Positions 54,723 to 63,574 of a DNA stretch of 64,000 nucleotides are shown here, in pieces. This DNA comes from Siphonobacter sp. BAB-5405 (GTDB taxonomy: Bacteria; Bacteroidota; Bacteroidia; Cytophagales; Spirosomataceae). The position numbers and the translations under genes were made by a program. Numbering within the stretch: position 1 is the first letter of the stretch; each line of letters opens with the position of its first letter. Location: the NCBI RefSeq assembly GCF_002872335.1, contig NZ_NJAG01000006.1, forward strand, positions 1 through 64,000, written 5' to 3'. Under the pieces are notes generated by a model that ran no database searches, was not told the origin of the DNA, and saw nothing but the letters and a program-made list of their open reading frames with translations.

Positions 54723-57700
54723 AATTTCTGGATACGGAACGTGAGGGCAACGGTGGCGTTTTGAATGTGTAAGAGGTAAATGCCTGGGGGTACTGCACGC
54801 AGACTAAGGTCTTCCTGAGTAGCCTTGGCTTCGGTTTGCTGAATGATCTGACCAATGAGAGTCATTAATTGCATGGTACTTCCGGGCTGAAGGCCTTCCA
54901 CGCGAATCTGATCGGTCGTTGGATTGGGAAAGGCCTTAATCGCGTGCGAGGCCGTCGGTTCAGTAGCCGTAATCAGCTCCACTTTCAGCGTACTGGGGTC
55001 CAGTACGGTACCGATGCCACAAACATTGGTAACCTGCCGGATTTTGTAGGTCAAACTCGGCGACAGGGCTTCGATGCGAAGGCTATCCCGCAGGTTGTTT
55101 GTAAAAAACGAGGCGTAATGGGGGTCCACGCCCCAGCTTACGCTAAAGGGAGCATCACCGGTAAACTCCAGCGGTAATTTGTAGACGCTTCCATTCGCCT
55201 GCATAGGTAGTTGGGCTACGCCGAATTTCACGCTTGCTTTCTCCGCCGTAGTATAAAAAGTGGCACTGGCACTACTCATGCTGGACGGATCGGAGGCCAC
55301 CACCCGAATCCGGTAGCCGGAGCCTTTCTTCAGGGTGGTGGGCAGGATGCCCGCCAGCTCCTGATCACGCTTACCCGGTAGGGTGGGCAGTGAAGTAAAC
55401 TGCTGACCTAACGAATCTGACAGTTGAACGCTCATCTGATTCGTAGCACTAAAGGAACCTTTGGTTTCGTAACTGACAAAAATCGTATCGCCTTTACAGA
55501 GGTAACCATAGCCTGACTTCGTACTCACAAACTGCGTATTAATCATCCGCTCGGCCGGTGGATTAACCATGACCGTAGCCGAACCCGATACCGTTCCTTT
55601 CCCACAACCGTTGGAAATACTGGTAATGGTGTACGTGGTGGTTTGCGTAGGGGCAACGGATAGGTTTTGCTCTTTGGAATCGCTGTAAAAAACGCCTTTC
55701 TGACCCGTCGATAGTTCGTAATTGATCGTGGTTTGAATGTTCGAGGCTGCGTTTTGATTGATCAGCCGCAACGTTGAATACTGGCCGGGATTAATGGTAT
55801 TCGAACCAATCAATCGGTAGGAAGGCGGGAAAGAAAGGTACAGCTGACGGCTTTCACTGAGTTGTGGCGAGGTGGTCATGACCCGCAGTTCGTAGAAGTC
55901 TGAACCCTCTAACTGGGCCGGGATTTTTATAGTAATCGTTCCCGAGACCGTAGTCGTCACCGAATCCAGCGGGATGAACCCTTTTCGGGCCGTATACAGA
56001 CCCACCCGTATTTTATTGGAGGTACTGAATTCGCCATTGAGATAGTACCGAACCAGGAGTGAACTACCGCTACAAATAGCATTCGTCGAGCTACTAACGG
56101 TTAGTCGGGGCTTGACGGTACCCGTCACCTTCCCCGAAACACTGCCGTAGCCACAGCCATTGGTCACTCCTTTTAATTCAAAAGTGGTGGTTTTACTGAT
56201 GTGTTCGCTAATCGTACCGGGATTAAACGGAAATTCCCGGATCGTACCGTCCGTCCACGTTACATTCCAGGGGCCCTGACCCGTAAAGGTAATTTTCATG
56301 GGTAGGCTGTAGTCAACCTGCGTAGGCCCATCAGCCGATAGCGTTGCTGTAGGGAGCGTTCCCAATTCAAAAGGCAAAGCCGTACTACGGATCTCTCCCG
56401 CCCGCAAGCGGATCAGGTACGCACCTGCGGTGTAGGTGTCAGGGATTTGGAACGCGGCCTGATTGGTACTTATAGAACTGGTAATTTCCCGGAACACGCT
56501 GTCTTTGGCAGCGGCGACTTCCAGCACCAGTGTAACGTTCCCAGGCATGGAACCGGCTATACCATAGGGAAGCTGGTAAGAGCCTTTGGTGCAAAATACG
56601 AGTTTCTGACTGGCATAAGCCGTAGGAAAGAAAATGCGGTACGGTTTCAGATCGACGTTCAGTACGCCCGAGCCGGACGTTGTACCACAAACGTTCGTTG
56701 CGGATTTGATGCGATACGCACCGGACTCGGGTGGGTAAAAATTAACAAAGAAACCACCGTAGTCATTGCCGGAGGCTGCCGGGTAATACGTCCAGTCCTG
56801 CTTGCCATTGGTGAGTACCAGCCTGGTTAGACTGGTCACATAGGTCATAGACTCTGATAGGTCAATAGGAATCGAATCGCCCGGTAACAAATCATTTAAA
56901 GTTCGTTCGTAGGTACGCAAGGATAGCGTTGGCTTTTTGTCGATGCGTAAGGGGAAGGCTTCGCTTTGCGTAACGGGGTTCGTGGAGACGATACGAACGG
57001 AGAAATTTTTGACTTCCGCAATCGGAATAGGGACGGAGCGGCCACTCGTGCCCTTGATGGTACGGAGATCCGTAACCTGGTTATTATCGATAATCCGCTG
57101 AATTCTAAATTCATTATCGGAGCCAAACGTACCCGTAGTCTGGAAGGAAAGGGGTATGGAATCGCCTACGCAGTAAGCCCTGGCGGGAAGCGTTAGAGAG
57201 ATACCGTGGGAAGCCGGTTTCGTCAGCGTAATGATTGAAGTATTACCCGGCGTATTCGTTAAATCCGTTGTCTGACAGGTATTACTAACCTTTTCCAACC
57301 GATAGGTAGACTGGGCCTGGGTGGGACGTATTCTCAGGTTGGGATACGAATAAAGCGTATAAAAACTGGCCGATTCAGTGACGCGTAATTTCCTGCCGTC
57401 GCTTAGTTGTAAGTCATAAGGACCGCCACCCATGAGCTGAATGGGTAAATCGATATCCTGTACTTCGTTGATGCTGTAATTACGATACCATTCATTAAAT
57501 ACGGCGGAAGGCTTCGTCGAAATTCTAATTTTAGCCGTTTCAGCAACGTACGCTCCAGCCGTGATGAAAAGGTTAAAATCGTGAACGCGTACCATTTCAT
57601 TGTTCGATAAAATAGGAAGGGTAAAGCGAAGCTGATTTGAACGAATCGTGGCCTCAACAGGCGTACCTCGGTATCCATTCGAATAGTCCCGAATCTGAAC

Positions 57701-59023
57701 CGTAGCTGTTTCGGGTAAGGGTACATTGGATGTTAAAGACAGGGTTACGCTTTGTCCTTCGCAAAAAATTTGGTTGGGTATGGAATCTACCTTGAATCCC
57801 GCCTGAACCGTTACCGTAACGGGCGTTTTGTCTACCTGCCCGGCTCCACACCCCGTGCTATAGCTCTGAATGGTATAGAGGGTGGTCTGCGTAGGAAATG
57901 AAAGGTTATGTTTAGGACTATCGCCGTCGTGACGATACGTGGACTGGTCGCTTAAGTGGACGATCCTAGGATACGTGCCTTGCAGATCGAAATAAAAATT
58001 CGGTTTCTGACCCAGTTTAATCGTTTGATTGCCCGATGAAAAACGGGCGGTGGCCGGGTTGAGTATTTTTAAACGTACCTGATCGCTTGAACTCATCAGG
58101 TAAGGGTTTTCCTGAATGATTCGGACGGAATACGTTCGCTCCCAATCCCCGATATTTTCAGGAACGATAAAACGCAGAGCGTTACCGGAATACGAGGCCG
58201 GAACGTCCTTGTAGGTATCAAGTTCTTCTTCACCGTCGTAACTCAGTCGTGTTAGCCGGATTTTAAAGCTTCCGCTGGCTGACAGGTTTCCGCCAGCCGT
58301 CGAAACATTCACAACCGCCTCATTACCCGTACAGGATTCAGCCGGACTAACGGACGTGGTACGGATGGAAAAAGGATTGACCTTGATGGAAACGCTCCCC
58401 GTTCCCGAGCCCGTTCCGCACCGGTTGGAAACGGATTGCAGCACGTACGATCGGTTTTTATCGACCAAAATGGGCTCACTGCGTTTATCCCTCAGAGCGG
58501 AGGTGGTCGTTACCGTCACCCGCAAGCTGTCTGCCGTTAATTCATCCCTCAAAAGAGCAGTAATCGTGCTGCTTCCGAATGAAGAAAATTCGAGCGGGAT
58601 AGTACTATTAGGGTTCGCCTGATACGACCGGGAAGTTAGGGTAACGACGGGTAAAAAAGAGGCGTAAAAGTAATCATTGCTCCAGTCGCTCACGACCGAA
58701 GGGTTCGTGCTCTTTACCCGTAAAATCGTAGCTGAAGAAAGCTGGTTTTCATGAAGTCCTGCCGGAAAGCTTACCTGAAAGCGGATTTTACCATTGGCGT
58801 ACGTCGCCGGAATCTGGTGATAGGGGGTTCGATAGTAAGAATCACCGAACTCAACACTAAAAGAAGCCGAAACTGGAAAATTACCTTCTAGAGAGACCGG
58901 ATACTCAACGAAGGATCCTACGCAAAAGTAGGAATTCGGTTTATCACCAATGATGATACGTTCATGCTGAGCTACAGCCTGGTAACCAAGCAGACATAGC
59001 CATACTACCCACAAAAATTTCAT
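54719..59023 (-). CDS. giant secreted repeat protein B with T9SS sorting domain
   Basis: A 1,434-residue protein and the upstream partner of A. It has a signal peptide (about 1-18, ending AVAQ), seven two-module units and a sorting domain (AIKAFPNPTTDQI to LLHIQNATVALTFRI). Its mature part has exactly 14 cysteines, two per unit, in strict order (for example YFCVG...NRCGTG, ESCTGN...TGCGAG). Unit 3 lacks the usual CG in the same way as in A (NTCQTT against NLCYST), and unit 5 has CGYG in both. So the two genes are colinear duplicates. Its promoter box TAGATTTG (59071-59078) lies 48 bases upstream. It is probably an exported adhesin or matrix fibre; no enzyme motif is seen. Confidence 0.85.
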   Translation of the reverse strand: MKFLWVVWLCLLGYQAVAQHERIIIGDKPNSYFCVGSFVEYPVSLEGNFPVSASFSVEFGDSYYRTPYHQIPATYANGKIRFQVSFPAGLHENQLSSATILRVKSTNPSVVSDWSNDYFYASFLPVVTLTSRSYQANPNSTIPLEFSSFGSSTITALLRDELTADSLRVTVTTTSALRDKRSEPILVDKNRSYVLQSVSNRCGTGSGTGSVSIKVNPFSIRTTSVSPAESCTGNEAVVNVSTAGGNLSASGSFKIRLTRLSYDGEEELDTYKDVPASYSGNALRFIVPENIGDWERTYSVRIIQENPYLMSSSDQVRLKILNPATARFSSGNQTIKLGQKPNFYFDLQGTYPRIVHLSDQSTYRHDGDSPKHNLSFPTQTTLYTIQSYSTGCGAGQVDKTPVTVTVQAGFKVDSIPNQIFCEGQSVTLSLTSNVPLPETATVQIRDYSNGYRGTPVEATIRSNQLRFTLPILSNNEMVRVHDFNLFITAGAYVAETAKIRISTKPSAVFNEWYRNYSINEVQDIDLPIQLMGGGPYDLQLSDGRKLRVTESASFYTLYSYPNLRIRPTQAQSTYRLEKVSNTCQTTDLTNTPGNTSIITLTKPASHGISLTLPARAYCVGDSIPLSFQTTGTFGSDNEFRIQRIIDNNQVTDLRTIKGTSGRSVPIPIAEVKNFSVRIVSTNPVTQSEAFPLRIDKKPTLSLRTYERTLNDLLPGDSIPIDLSESMTYVTSLTRLVLTNGKQDWTYYPAASGNDYGGFFVNFYPPESGAYRIKSATNVCGTTSGSGVLNVDLKPYRIFFPTAYASQKLVFCTKGSYQLPYGIAGSMPGNVTLVLEVAAAKDSVFREITSSISTNQAAFQIPDTYTAGAYLIRLRAGEIRSTALPFELGTLPTATLSADGPTQVDYSLPMKITFTGQGPWNVTWTDGTIREFPFNPGTISEHISKTTTFELKGVTNGCGYGSVSGKVTGTVKPRLTVSSSTNAICSGSSLLVRYYLNGEFSTSNKIRVGLYTARKGFIPLDSVTTTVSGTITIKIPAQLEGSDFYELRVMTTSPQLSESRQLYLSFPPSYRLIGSNTINPGQYSTLRLINQNAASNIQTTINYELSTGQKGVFYSDSKEQNLSVAPTQTTTYTITSISNGCGKGTVSGSATVMVNPPAERMINTQFVSTKSGYGYLCKGDTIFVSYETKGSFSATNQMSVQLSDSLGQQFTSLPTLPGKRDQELAGILPTTLKKGSGYRIRVVASDPSSMSSASATFYTTAEKASVKFGVAQLPMQANGSVYKLPLEFTGDAPFSVSWGVDPHYASFFTNNLRDSLRIEALSPSLTYKIRQVTNVCGIGTVLDPSTLKVELITATEPTASHAIKAFPNPTTDQIRVEGLQPGSTMQLMTLIGQIIQQTEAKATQEDLSLRAVPPGIYLLHIQNATVALTFRIQKL

Positions 59024-59386
59024 AAATCAAGTAAAGGACAACGGATAGGCGATGGGGATACTTAGACTTACAAATCTACTCTTTAAACAGAGAAATAAAT
59101 GAATTTTTTAGAAAGATACGAAGAAGATTCGTCTTGTGTTATTTCTTTATAAACATATTCGTGATACAACATCTTAATCATTAATTAAAAGGCTCTAATT
59201 GAAGCTAAATAGACGTATAATTGTACAGATAGTAGAAGCTATTCCAGATAGCTTAATGAAGAGTAATAAGTGCATAAATGTTTTTTATTCTTCTGAGTAC
59301 TTTTAAGCTTTTGAGAAATTAATAGATTGATAATATGTATTTTATGTACTATTTAGCCAGAATTTAAGAAAAGTAGATCGGTTACT
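59024..59386 (-). other. promoter region of the giant genes
   Basis: The 363 bases hold no gene. They are AT-rich and carry the promoter of gene B; the far end is just the 3' flank of the DUF6624 gene. Confidence 0.5.
59071..59078 (-). promoter_or_regulatory. -7 box of the giant-gene pair
   Basis: On the minus strand TAGATTTG matches TAnnTTTG. At the -33 distance there is only ATTT rather than TTTG. It would give a leader of roughly 40 bases before the ATG at 59023. Confidence 0.5.
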
Positions 59387-60022
59387 TTAGTGGCCTGCCT
59401 TTTTTAACGAATCGTTTCGCTTCTTATGTTTATCAACATCCCAGTCAAAGCCCCAGGCTTTCGTATATACATCTAATGCAGGTAAGCCCATAAGAGCTCT
59501 TCGTTCGTCTACACGGTCAGGATCGACCAGGGGTTCTACGTAAAATTCTTTAGTAAGCGTATCCTGACCAATCTGAGTACCGTACAACTGTTTTCCGTTG
59601 CTTTCCAAACCGACCCGGTCTTCCAGATAAGCCAGATCAACGGATTCGGCCTTTTGTTCTCTCACCGCTTGCTGCATGAAAGGTAAGTAACGTTGCATAG
59701 TCGGCAGATTAGCGTGCTGAATAACCAGAAATAGGGTTTGGTTCGCTTCTCTTCCAATCTGCCTGGCACTTAGCCATCCATACCGGGTCAAGATGTCGCC
59801 TACCTCTTGTGCATGAATACTGTCTCTGGTAGCTACTTTTTTCCAGAAGTAAGTAGCTTGTGGTGAGTTATACCCGTATTGTTCAGCAATTGGAAAATGC
59901 TCTTCCCTCAACTGCTGATCCTCCTGTCGAATGGCAAGCAGGCGATTTTTGATGGAAGTATAGTCGGTAGTCTGGCCGTAACTATAGGCAGAAATAAGAA
60001 GAAAAAAGAATAGAAATTTCAT
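59387..60022 (-). CDS. exported DUF6624 protein
   Basis: A 211-residue exported protein with signal peptide (about 1-16, ending SYG). The rest is mostly helical and fits the DUF6624 family: RQEDQQLREE near 32, the D-x-x-x-x-x-x-x-ILTRYGWLSARQIG block near 73-89, VIQHANLPTM, AYLEDRV and YGTQIG. The function is unknown. A perfect 20-bp hairpin (60023-60064) abuts its start codon, which is unusual and should strongly affect initiation. The next gene upstream on the strand is the cysteine desulfurase. Confidence 0.78.
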   Translation of the reverse strand: MKFLFFFLLISAYSYGQTTDYTSIKNRLLAIRQEDQQLREEHFPIAEQYGYNSPQATYFWKKVATRDSIHAQEVGDILTRYGWLSARQIGREANQTLFLVIQHANLPTMQRYLPFMQQAVREQKAESVDLAYLEDRVGLESNGKQLYGTQIGQDTLTKEFYVEPLVDPDRVDERRALMGLPALDVYTKAWGFDWDVDKHKKRNDSLKKAGH

Positions 60023-60064
60023 GGAAAAAGGGTATTTGATTTACAAATCAAATACCCTTTTTCC
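60023..60064 (-). terminator. 20-bp perfect hairpin abutting the DUF6624 start codon
   Basis: The arms 60023-60042 and 60045-60064 are exact complements with a 2-base spacer, and both ends have A/T runs typical of terminators. It would end the cysteine-desulfurase transcript, but it ends one base before the DUF6624 ATG. Confidence 0.7.
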
Positions 60065-60171
60065 ATTCATAAAAATGGAATCAAAAGTTCAAGCGACGAA
60101 TGCTTTAAGTATAAGAGCGAAAACTTAAAAAGCCTACTTTTTGTAACCTGGTAAATACAATTCCCAAATCG

Positions 60172-61317
60172 TTAAGACACTAAACTAACTTCCTCCGTTT
60201 GGTACAATTCCGTAAGAATGGTTAATGCGGTATCGATTTCCTGCCGGGTATTATCCGATCCGAAGGAAAACCGTACGTTTTCTTTCCCAAAGCTGGAGGG
60301 GATTTCCTGAAGTACGTGCGAGCCGCCCGCCAGATTGGAACAGGCACTGCCGCCAGAAACGGCAATTCCGCGAGCATCCAGGGCTTCGACCAGCGAACAG
60401 GGAGCATCCAGAATGGGGAAGGCGACATTAATCAGTCCGGGTAAGGTCTCGTCGATACTTTGACATCGACCATTGAACGTAACACCAGGAATATGATTCC
60501 GTAACCCACCAATGAACTGACGTTTCAGCGAATCCAGGTGAGCGATGTTCTGCTGTTGCTGGGTGATGGCCAGCTCCAATGCTTTGGTCAGACCCACAAT
60601 ACCTGGTACGTTTTCGGTGCCCCCGCGTTGGCCGCCTTCCTGTCCACCGCCACTGAGTAGGGCCGGTAAGCGATGACCCCGACGGGCGACCAGAAAGCCA
60701 ACGCCTTTCGGACCACGAAATTTATGAGCTGAAGCCGTGGCGAAATCAATGGCGTTGAGGGCTACATGGACTTTGCCCAGGCTTTGAACGGTATCGGTAT
60801 GAAAATAGGCTCCGTAGTGCTGGGTTAAGGCACCCACTTCTTCCAGATTCAGTAAGTTACCGAGCTCATTATTGGCGTGCATGAGGCTGACGAGTCCTTT
60901 GGGGTGCTTTTCCAGCCAGCGGGTCAGGTCGGGAATCGAAATCCGTCCCTGTTCGTCGAGTGCAACGTAATCAAGCTGAATTTGCCCCGCCTGCTCCAAC
61001 TGCCGTAATGGTAAAAGAACGGCTTTATGTTCAATTTTTGAGGTCAGGACATGACGAATCCCATACTGCTGAATGCTGCTCTTGAGGGCAAAATTATCGG
61101 CCTCGGTACCCCCGGAAGTGAAGATGATTTCTTCGGGAGAAAGGGCCAGTAAATCAGCGATTTGATGACGACTGGACTGAAGCACACGTTTCGCCTCACG
61201 CCCTGCCCGGTGATTGGAGGATGGATTCCCGAAATGTTGCGTAAAATAGGGTAAAATCGTTTCCAGAACGGCTGGCGATAAAGACGTAGTAGCGGAGTTA
61301 TCGAAATAAATAGACAT
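60172..61317 (-). CDS. cysteine desulfurase (NifS/IscS family)
   Basis: A 381-residue PLP enzyme. It removes sulfur from cysteine for iron-sulfur clusters or thio-modification. The start IYFDNSATT, His97 (SKIEHKAV), the PLP lysine, Lys199 (SAHKFRGPKG) and the catalytic Cys326 (SGGSACSNL) are all present. The short active-site loop places it in the IscS/NifS group rather than SufS. No isc or nif scaffold gene is next to it. The 3' end is followed by 107 bases and the hairpin. Confidence 0.92.
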   Translation of the reverse strand: MSIYFDNSATTSLSPAVLETILPYFTQHFGNPSSNHRAGREAKRVLQSSRHQIADLLALSPEEIIFTSGGTEADNFALKSSIQQYGIRHVLTSKIEHKAVLLPLRQLEQAGQIQLDYVALDEQGRISIPDLTRWLEKHPKGLVSLMHANNELGNLLNLEEVGALTQHYGAYFHTDTVQSLGKVHVALNAIDFATASAHKFRGPKGVGFLVARRGHRLPALLSGGGQEGGQRGGTENVPGIVGLTKALELAITQQQQNIAHLDSLKRQFIGGLRNHIPGVTFNGRCQSIDETLPGLINVAFPILDAPCSLVEALDARGIAVSGGSACSNLAGGSHVLQEIPSSFGKENVRFSFGSDNTRQEIDTALTILTELYQTEEVSLVS

Positions 61318-61935
61318 GCGATGAAAAAGCTGATGAAGGTGAATGATCAGATGAAACGGTCAAACCCGTAGTGAATCCAGGAGCGACCAGACGTGACGGA
61401 AAATCACGTTCGTGACAAACGAGAAAACAGTGCTTAGCTTCGGAGGACGAAGCAGGCCGGTCCATTTTGAGTCGGGTGGAGTGCCATGCGGTATTGGGTT
61501 TATAGTTCCTAATGTGTTAGGCAGGTTAGCACTGATTCCATGTCGGAAAGTTGCTAAGGATTCGCAGAGCCTGTCTCTCCTCCTTTCTGTATAAGCCCCA
61601 ACTACCCGTAGTAATTGAAGACGTTGCAAAGATACAGTTGAGAAAAAGTAGTAAACAAATAAAATCTATAGAAATTATAGATTAATAAATAAGTATGAGA
61701 TTGTTTGACGTTTAAAGTGTTGAATAATAGTGTATTGTGTGGAATGTTGCTCTGCCGTTGTTGGTATTTAGCGTAGCGTAACCAACAACTTGTGTGCGAA
61801 TATCTCGCTGCCATCCATGTAATGGTTAGTGTTTAACAAAACACCGACAACGGCGGGAGAAACAGATTTTAGTTAACAATACTTAGGAATCTGAAATGTT
61901 TTTCTACTTTAGCGACTCTATAAACCTGGTATAAA
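61318..61935. other. long gap without a recognisable gene
   Basis: The 618 bases contain only short frames without likeness to genes. About 61620-61740 is AT-rich. An inverted repeat (GTTGTTGGT 61757-61765 with ACCAACAAC 61781-61789) lies towards the right end. TACTTTAG (61905-61912), a poor -7 box, precedes the small membrane-protein gene. Confidence 0.5.
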
Positions 61936-62172
61936 ATGGAAAAATACCCGCTCGACTTTTTTGCTTTTTGTTTGCCTATCCTGGTGCTAATTGCTTTTTA
62001 TGGCTTTGGCATTCAATGGCAGTATCTGGCTGGTATAGGTTTACCCCTAGCATGCGTGATCTACTATCTCAGGATGAAAGAGCAAAAGACCAATAAAAGT
62101 CAACAGATACTGGCAACTGTCGCTGGACTGTTGATCATTTTATCCATGTTGCTATTTTATTTAAATCGATGA
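61936..62172 (+). CDS. small membrane protein of unknown function
   Basis: A 78-residue protein with three hydrophobic stretches (about 8-24, 28-44 and 58-75) separated by a short Lys-rich loop (MKEQKTNKSQQ). It starts with a clear ATG after a short leader. No family is recognised, and it stands alone. Codon use looks normal for the window and the composition is credible for a membrane protein, but the short length leaves doubt. Confidence 0.55.
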   Translation: MEKYPLDFFAFCLPILVLIAFYGFGIQWQYLAGIGLPLACVIYYLRMKEQKTNKSQQILATVAGLLIILSMLLFYLNR

Positions 62173-62381
62173 GATTTTATTGCTAGCGTGATGGCTTCTG
62201 TAGAAAGTTGTGAATGACCCTAGCAGTAGAGGATAGTATAGCTTCCTTTACGAAGAGTAAGTAGCTAAGCAGTTGTATAACTATCATTTCACATGGCTTA
62301 CAAAGAAGTATCTTATTGGTTAAGTTATTGGTAACATTTAATGAAAAGCGTAGCTAGATGAAAAAGTAACTTATAACTACT

Positions 62382-63383
62382 TTAAACCTGCATAATCAAC
62401 TTCCTTCCTCTGGTTTGATTAGACTCCATGAGAAGATGAGCCTTTTGAACGGTTTCTACGCTTAGATTACCCAGGATGTGGATGGCAGGAGGAGTAAGCT
62501 CATGACGTTCAATTCGGTCAAACAATTCTTTCAAGGTTTTGCCGTAGTAATGAAGACAATCTTTCCTGAACGCGTGTGCGTAATTAGCAACGTGAATCAC
62601 AGTGGTTGCCTTATCAAACAGTAATTCTCTGGCTTTTTCTGTGGTGAGAGATGTTACATCCACATACGTACCATAAACGTTAATCAGTTCAGCACAAATT
62701 TCGGATAAATAGCCGCCTACCAAATCCACCACATAGTCAAACGTTTCGCTGGTCGTCTTCTTACGGAGTGTAGATAGTAGATCCGCCTGACGATAGTTGA
62801 TGATGTGATCCTCGGGTAAACCCAGCCCAACTAAATGTGAAAAGCTTTCTTCATTTCCGGCGGTTGTATAAACACGTTGACTTCCAGCCGCCAGCAGAAG
62901 TTTGATCAGGACGGTTCCTACACCGCCCGCCCCGCCTGCAATAAAAAGAGCCGCGTCTTCCGGTATGGAAATCCTTGTAAAGCATTGGTAAGCGGTCATG
63001 CCCGTCATGGGCAAGGCAGCCGCTTCTTCAAACGTTAGCCGTTCAGGGTTTTTGGCAATAAGCTCACGCGGAACGCTGATGTATTCGGCGTAGGTACCAT
63101 TGGAAGCCAGACTGCCTACATAGGCAGTCACTTGATCACCTACGGTAAAGTCGGTCACGTCTTCATCCATCTGTACAATTTCACCAGACAATTCTCTACC
63201 GAGAATGCTTGATTTTAACAGTTTACTTTCAGTACCTCCCTGTCTCATTTGATAATCAATGGGATTGAAGGCCGTCGCTCGAATACGAATCAGAACCTCG
63301 CCCGCACCTGGGGAGGGCTTTTCTAGTTCTGCCAGCGTAAAATTTTCAACTCCTCCCAACTTTTTCAGGACAATGGCTTTCAT
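62382..63383 (-). CDS. zinc-free NADP-dependent quinone oxidoreductase (MDR family)
   Basis: A 333-residue medium-chain reductase. It starts MKAIVLKKLGG, has the GroES-like half (about 1-120, with NPIDYQMRQG), and the Rossmann half with the nucleotide motif AGGAGGVGTVLIKLL (about 142-156). The cysteines that bind structural zinc are absent, as in quinone reductases. The reaction is probably NADPH-dependent reduction of a quinone or enone. The ATG at 63383 is the last of two in a row (63386 is the other); the frame back to 63416 adds an odd leader. Confidence 0.85.
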   Translation of the reverse strand: MKAIVLKKLGGVENFTLAELEKPSPGAGEVLIRIRATAFNPIDYQMRQGGTESKLLKSSILGRELSGEIVQMDEDVTDFTVGDQVTAYVGSLASNGTYAEYISVPRELIAKNPERLTFEEAAALPMTGMTAYQCFTRISIPEDAALFIAGGAGGVGTVLIKLLLAAGSQRVYTTAGNEESFSHLVGLGLPEDHIINYRQADLLSTLRKKTTSETFDYVVDLVGGYLSEICAELINVYGTYVDVTSLTTEKARELLFDKATTVIHVANYAHAFRKDCLHYYGKTLKELFDRIERHELTPPAIHILGNLSVETVQKAHLLMESNQTRGRKLIMQV

Positions 63384-63478
63384 CATAACTGTTTTAGCTA
63401 ACGTGTAAAGGATCAATTGTGTCAGGTATTTTTCTTGCTAGATGCTCTAATAAATCTGCTAAACTTGATTCAATAAAA

Positions 63479-63515
63479 AAACGCTCTTCGAGACCTTTAT
63501 CTCGAATGAGCGTTT
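63479..63515 (-). terminator. second hairpin after the oxidoreductase-subunit gene
   Basis: AAACGCTC (63479-63486) pairs with GAGCGTTT (63508-63515), with an inner TTCGAGA/TCTCGAA pair; A's at the left give a T-run on the minus strand. Confidence 0.6.
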
Positions 63516-63535
63516 GAAAAATGGGATTCAGCTAG

Positions 63536-63563
63536 AAAAAACGGGCCCTAAGACCCGTTTTTT
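63536..63563 (-). terminator. terminator after the oxidoreductase-subunit gene
   Basis: AAAAAACGGG (63536-63545) pairs with CCCGTTTTTT (63554-63563), 11 bases past the leftward stop at 63575. Confidence 0.85.
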
Positions 63564-63574
63564 CAATTACTTGA

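Noticed and set aside
61318-61935. Search for a tRNA or small RNA gene
   Set aside because: No cloverleaf or T-loop sequence was found; only one inverted repeat.
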